DNA of 64,000 nt from Charina bottae. Lineage: Eukaryota; Chordata; Lepidosauria; Squamata; Charinaidae. The position numbers and the translations under genes are program-made. The DNA lies in assembly GCA_023362775.1 (NCBI GenBank), contig JALMGJ010000008.1:21454501-21518500 (forward strand). The letters run 5' to 3'. Shown one piece after another: positions 59,208-64,000 of this stretch (within the stretch, counting starts at the first letter, position 1; the number at the start of each line of letters is the position of its first letter). The notes under the pieces are model-generated. The model was given only the letters and a program-made list of their open reading frames with translations, made no database searches and was not told where the DNA came from.

Positions 59208-60020
59208 ACTTAATCTTCAAACTAATAGCATTTGACAGATTTGGTATCTGTGAATTTATCCAATCCCTGTTGAAAACATCCAAGTTAGTGACCATCAGGT
59301 CTTGGAGTCATGGATTTCATAGGTTACCTGTATGTTGTGTGAAGTGCTTTCTTTTGTCTTTTCTAAATCTTTCAAGCACCTTTATTATTTTGAGAGAGAT
59401 AGAGATACAGTAAAACTTCTGCCCATCCACCTCCTCCATGCCATGCATGATGCACATCATGCACAGTGAACATGTTTCCTCTATTACTTTTATTGCAAGC
59501 TAAAAATTTCAAATCATTCTAGCCTTGTCTTGTGGGAAAGGTGTCCAAGCCCTTTGATCATGTCGCTAGCCACCTTATGCACTTTCTCCACTTGCGTTAT
59601 ATTCTGTATATACTGTATACACACACGTACATATGGTAACCAGTACTGTACATAGTATTCCACATATCGACATGCCATAAATTTGTGAATCATAGACTGA
59701 TGTGAAATTTAACAACCTATTCTTAACTTTCGTGAATGGGGTTAAGGGGGCAATTATTCTCTTTATACTAAGCATTCTTAAATGTATTTTTAAATTATGT
59801 TTTATTCGCTAATACAGCACAGGTGATGAAAATAAATTTACTGAAATCAATGACATGCAATAGAATTAGTTTTTCTATGATTCTCTATGGCTGCAAAGTA
59901 TATGATGCAACGATATGGACAGAAGTATGCCTGTGGGTCTATTCGATGGAATCAGCGTGTCTACAAAACAGACTGTGACATGGCTGTTTCAGTTACATAC
60001 TCAGCTCAGTTATGCATCAC

Positions 60021-60093
60021 TGAAAAGCAGTTTGTCTGAAGATCCCTTAGGTTTATAATCATATGCTTAAAATAGTGAACAGGGAAACAGGGA
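60021..60093 (-). repeat. Right arm of the perfect 73-bp inverted repeat
   Basis: Reverse complement of 58645-58717 with no mismatch. Similarity stops sharply at both ends. Confidence 0.93.
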
Positions 60094-61899
60094 GTGTTAT
60101 CCATTAGTGTTTTAATACTGTTACAATTACTTACTATACTGTAACTGTACGTAATCCCTTTTAGAATAAGGTATCACTATTTTCCCTTCATGTTTTTTTA
60201 AAAACACAGACAGAACTTTATTGTTAGCACATTCATCTCAACTGCAATATTTGGATACCACACTCATGACTGGCCTACATGATGAGACTGAAATCATCCT
60301 GGAAGTCACAGTAAAAATCAGGGCTATCAATATGCATGTTTAACTAGTACTGCTTTATTTCACTAAAGCTCTACAAAACAATGGAAATATTCATAACACA
60401 ATTCCAATGCATCCCTTGAACATACCACATTTGATGAGACTTATATATATGCATGTATGTGAAATACATAAAACACCCTTATTTTTTATTTTGCCCTACA
60501 CTGTAGTTCACCCTGCCCAAATTGTTGCCCTCCAATTGTGTTGCTGCCTGGAAGGTGATGGAAACTGTAATCCAGCCTGTCTCAAAGGCTTCAGTTTGTG
60601 AAAAACTACTTTAGTCCTAAGAGTTAATCATCCTGAAGTTATATTCCTTCTAGTTATTAATTTAACTGTATCCCTGTGATAGGTTAACCATGAATCTTTT
60701 CTGCATTACCTATGCCTGACTGGGCACAGTTTCTTTTATCAAGGAACAATGTGATCAGACATTTTTTTATGCTTCCAACCTCTCTCTGTATGTCAAGAAG
60801 GGCAACATTTTGACATTTTGCTCAGGTCTGAAAATGTCTATAACCAGCACTGGATCTGCCAGCAGCTTCAGATGTCACACTGAGATAAATAAGCTTCAAA
60901 CCAAGAGCTCACTTATATTTCTCCTTCATGATTTCTGTGCAGAAAAACATGGGACTTGCATGGATCTTTTTATTACCAGTTTCAAATTCAGCTCCTGCAT
61001 AACCTTTTAATTCCAACAGCATTTTCATTTGCTTATACAATTTTTTATACAGCATGATTCATTTTGCCACAGTAATATATAGACTGATTTCCACTTCCCA
61101 TCTCTCTGTTAGTTTATTGTGCATCAAATAATATTAAACTGAAATTGGTATTAAATGATGCAGCAAGGCTGGGCTAAATGATATAATGCATACCATTTTC
61201 AAGTCTTTTCCATAAGGACATCCACATGTAAAGACTCTTACTTATTTTTTTCCTTCCCTTTAGTTCATAACATGTTAAGGAATGTAAAGGGTTCATATAC
61301 TCATGTCTCTATTAAAATTATTTGGTCATCAAATCACATCAATTTCATCTCAAAAAGTATACAGTATGTGGTTTGCCCAATGTCTGATTTTAGAATCTTT
61401 TCTTATTTTTCATGTACAGTATCCAACTTGGTTTCTAGCCACAGTTTGAGGATTGTCACAATCACACAATTCAGGATTGTTTTTAGCTGAAACATGTTGC
61501 TTTCTACAAAATAATCAAAAGAAAACAAGGATTTGTTCTTCCATACTTATAATAATTGAGCCCACCAATGACACCATCAACATTTCAGACCCCAGTCATA
61601 CTAATATTTTATTCTTCATTCATGTTGACCTGTTACCTCAATGATACTTTTGATTTCTTTATTTTAAAAAACGCACACAATATTGATGGACGAGCTGCCC
61701 TTACTTGGGGAAGTGGGAGTGGGAGGCTCCAGCTGATAAGCAGAGGAATGCAAGGATAAGCAGCACAGGGAACCAGCTTTGGGCAGTTTTGTTGAACTTT
61801 GAAAGACCCCTACCCAATTATACTGGAAAAACACACCCCTTGAATATTCAAATAAGCATTAGCGAAGACATGGTAGAGATATTATGGGATGTTAATATG
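60094..61899. other. Intron, nothing firm recognised
   Basis: Mostly unassigned. 60500-60590 may be a degraded MITE (gttgccctccaattgtgttg). No NDST3 exon was recognised, and the frames at 60407-61902 have no family signal. Confidence 0.4.
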
Positions 61900-62195
61900 T
61901 AACATGGGAGGTTTACACGCAGGCACGAGCAGCTGATTTTAGTTAGCCAATCACAATTTTATACAGTATATTCTCTCTTAATGAATGGTATAAATAGAAT
62001 CAATTGTAACTGCTTGGCGTTCCTCTCAGCCAAGAGGCAAAAGGTTCCCTTTTTGCTTTTGCGCACAAATGAAGAGTTACTCGAATCCTTCTGACTCGGT
62101 TTCGGTGATTGGCAGATCTGTGCCGGGTTTTACGAATCGCTGGCTTTCCAGCCAACAATGTCTCGTATACAGTTTCCCAAGTTACAGTTTAAAGC
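61900..62195 (+). other. Possible LTR-like or promoter-bearing repeat fragment
   Basis: It holds a clear tataaatag at ~61990, preceded by ttagccaatcac (CCAAT-like, ~61938) and followed by gcgttcctctcagccaagag and a GC-richer block to ~62170. The CCAAT/TATA spacing is that of an RNA polymerase II promoter, as in an LTR. No partner LTR or coding region was found, so this is tentative. Confidence 0.3.
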
Positions 62196-62287
62196 AATAC
62201 CGCCCAGAGTCCCTGTTCTTGGGGGAGATGGGCGGTGGCAAAATTTGAAAAATCATACATACATACATACATACATACATACATACG
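62195..62287 (+). mobile_element. LINE 3' tail with (CATA)n
   Basis: taccgcccagagtccctgtt, ggagatgggcggtggcaaaa, then (CATA)n at 62250-62287. Confidence 0.85.
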
Positions 62288-62394
62288 ACATCTGTCAATC
62301 CTTGCAAAAATTGTGACAGCAGTTGGCAGCTTAATTGTAATTTCATGATAAAAACGAAGTCAACTATAGTTTGTCTATAGTCAACTATAGACTT

Positions 62395-63206
62395 CAGGAA
62401 GAACCGGTGCAGTCACACTCCACTTTTTATCAATAACATAGCTGTGGAGTCAGTCAGTAGCATCAGATTCCTGGGGGTGCAGTTAACAAATAGTCTGACC
62501 TGGTCCCTTAATACCACATTTTTGGTAAAGCGAGCACAGCAACGTTTGCACTTTTTGCGTCGGATGAAGAAAGTACATCTCCCATCTTCCATTCTCCTTA
62601 CTTTCTATAGAGGAACTATAGAGAGTGTACTTACTAATTGTATTTCCATCTGGTTTGGAGGCTGTAGTGCCTCAGATAGAAAGTCTGTGCAGAGAGTGGT
62701 AAGGGCAGCAGAAAAGATAATTGGGTTATCTCTGCGTCTCATCCAAGATTTAGCACATGCATGCTGTTTGTCCAGAGCTCGAAAGATCATCAGTGACGCC
62801 TCCCATCCTCATCATGGTTTGTTTTCTTTGTTACCCTCTGGGAAGAGGTTCCGCTGTATCTGATGTAGAACAGCCAGATTGGGAAACAGCTTTGTCCCCC
62901 AGGCTATTGGATTCTTGAATGCTTAAATAAGTTCTTTTAGGTGAAATGTTGAATGTGTAAAGAATGTATATTTTATAGTAACTATGGATTTTTTTAAAAA
63001 TAGTATTTTAGTGTTTGACTGAAATTGTGAGCTAAATAATGTATATTTTATAGTAACTATGGATATTGTTTTTTTATTAGTAGTATTTTAGTGTTTGATT
63101 GAAATTGTGAGCCAACTGCAACAAAATTTCATTATATTGTGCACTTGGTGTATAGTGTATAGTGGGATGACAATACAGTTATTATTATTATTATTTTATT
63201 ATTATT
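62395..63206 (+). mobile_element. Rex1-like LINE C-terminal end and 3' UTR
   Basis: The frame at 62444-62863 reads ESVSSIRFLGVQLTNSLTWS, LNTTFLVKRAQQRLHFLRRM, YRGTIESVLTNCISIWFGGC, KSVQRVVRAAEKIIGL, SHPHHGLFSLLPSGKRFR. The order FLGVxxxxxLTWxxNTxxxxKKAQQRLxFLRxL...LLPSGxRxR is the C-terminal end of a LINE group common in fish and reptiles, which I associate with Rex1 or a near relative. The 3' UTR has a ~70-base imperfect tandem pair (62964-63033, 63038-63113) and ends in (ATT)n. Confidence 0.7.
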
Positions 63207-63409
63207 AATTAAGATACTGAATAGTCAAATGTATTATAGAATTTACATACGTTGAACACTGAAATTAAATTGACATATTGTCCAAACACACTATAATTTC
63301 ATGGTAAGTTGTTTCAAAATGGACAATTTTGCTAATATATTTACAATGTGGGACATAAATAGATCATAGATCAATATTGTTATTCTCTTTTCTTTTTCTT
63401 TTATTGTTT

Positions 63410-63499
63410 TGTACCCAATTTATGGAGTTTGGGGTATACACTGCTCAGAGTCATTTGCAATTAGAGTGGCCTATAAGCTCAGTAAAATGACATTTATAA

Positions 63500-63542
<43 letters not shown>
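63410..63542 (+). mobile_element. LINE tail with (GATA)n microsatellite
   Basis: gtatacactgctcagagtca and ataagctcagtaaaatgaca resemble a diverged LINE 3' end, followed by clean (GATA)n at 63498-63542. Confidence 0.6.
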
Positions 63543-63543
<1 letters not shown>

Positions 63544-64000
63544 GGTCTTGACAGATAACCAAGAACAGAATGTTAGAACTGTGGGAGTTTACCTTACACA
63601 GAAGAAGACCACCTCTGAATACAGAAACAAAAAAACCCTGAACAGAAGGTACACTGCTTGAGTTCATCATTAATTTCAGGTATTTTGAAGGCTTTTTGGA
63701 TTTTTTGTTCAAGAAGAAAAAAGTTCAGTTGCAAAATAATTCCACTCCGCAGGAAAATTCAACCAACGTCGCTTTTTTTGTAACATGTCATGCATATTAA
63801 ACTTTTCTGATACTATTTCAGTTTATTAAACCAAGATTTGAAAAAAAATGTGCAGGATATATAGAACACTTTATTCCTTATTTCATACAAGCATATGTTT
63901 TTTTTAAAAAGTGGATGCAAAACTGAGGAAGTCTTGCCTATTCTTCTTTAAAACCACTATAGTTTCAGAAAATATAGTTTCTCCTTACATAAAACTACAC

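Noticed and set aside
52686..64000. Search for the next upstream NDST3 exon (metal-binding DDIFVGKEG region)
   Set aside because: No minus-strand segment resembling it with splice sites was found by eye; it is presumably beyond 64000.

Overview
This 64 kb window is nuclear DNA from an amniote, most likely a squamate reptile (snake or lizard). It is AT-rich and intron-dominated. Its repeats combine Sauria-type tRNA-derived SINEs, a BovB-type 3' end, CR1/L2-like LINEs, L1 remnants, a Penelope-like element, hAT and Tc1/mariner short elements, a Ty1/copia-like fragment and many microsatellites, a mix typical of squamates. Nothing bacterial or viral is present as an active system, and there are no rRNA, tRNA or CRISPR genes. 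Almost every longer open frame lies inside a repeat or is chance.

The only host gene I can support is the 3' part of a heparan sulfate N-deacetylase/N-sulfotransferase on the minus strand, best assigned to NDST3. Twelve coding exons, all with GT-AG borders and compatible phases, run from 52685 down to the stop codon at 2057. Joined, they give 1641 nt, or 546 residues plus stop. If the protein has the usual 873 residues, these are residues about 328 to 873: the C-terminal part of the deacetylase region and the complete sulfotransferase domain with its PAPS-binding loop, catalytic lysine and disulfide pair. The N-terminal cytoplasmic tail, transmembrane anchor, first ~327 residues and promoter lie beyond 64000. 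The exons cluster at 2-18 kb and 39-53 kb, separated by a ~21 kb intron (18424-39728).

Layout from the left: 1-2056 is 3' UTR and downstream DNA. 2057-18423 holds the eight terminal coding exons with a 2.1 kb L1-like insertion (4061-6137), a copia-like LTR plus gag fragment (6457-7310), and a LINE lying between inverted-repeat arms (13034-15642). 18424-39728 is the large intron, with SINEs, old LINEs, a Penelope-like piece, L1 pieces and a chimeric L1-like/SINE insertion (34021-36052). 39729-52685 holds four exons plus hAT, L1, CR1, BovB and Tc1-like remnants. 52686-64000 is an upstream intron with SINEs, two TA-flanked mariner-like MITEs, a perfect 73-bp inverted repeat (58645-58717 / 60021-60093) and a Rex1-like LINE 3' end.

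I found no convincing new multi-gene system. The observations most worth a second look are structural: two independent local inverted duplications, one with a natural empty-site comparison for a LINE insertion; a two-element retrotransposition chimera inside one target-site duplication; a palindromic hAT MITE carrying facing ZNF143-like motifs; and two non-autonomous element types with matching hAT ends but unrelated interiors. Exon borders and element ends were read by eye; family names of repeats are by recognition, not database search.
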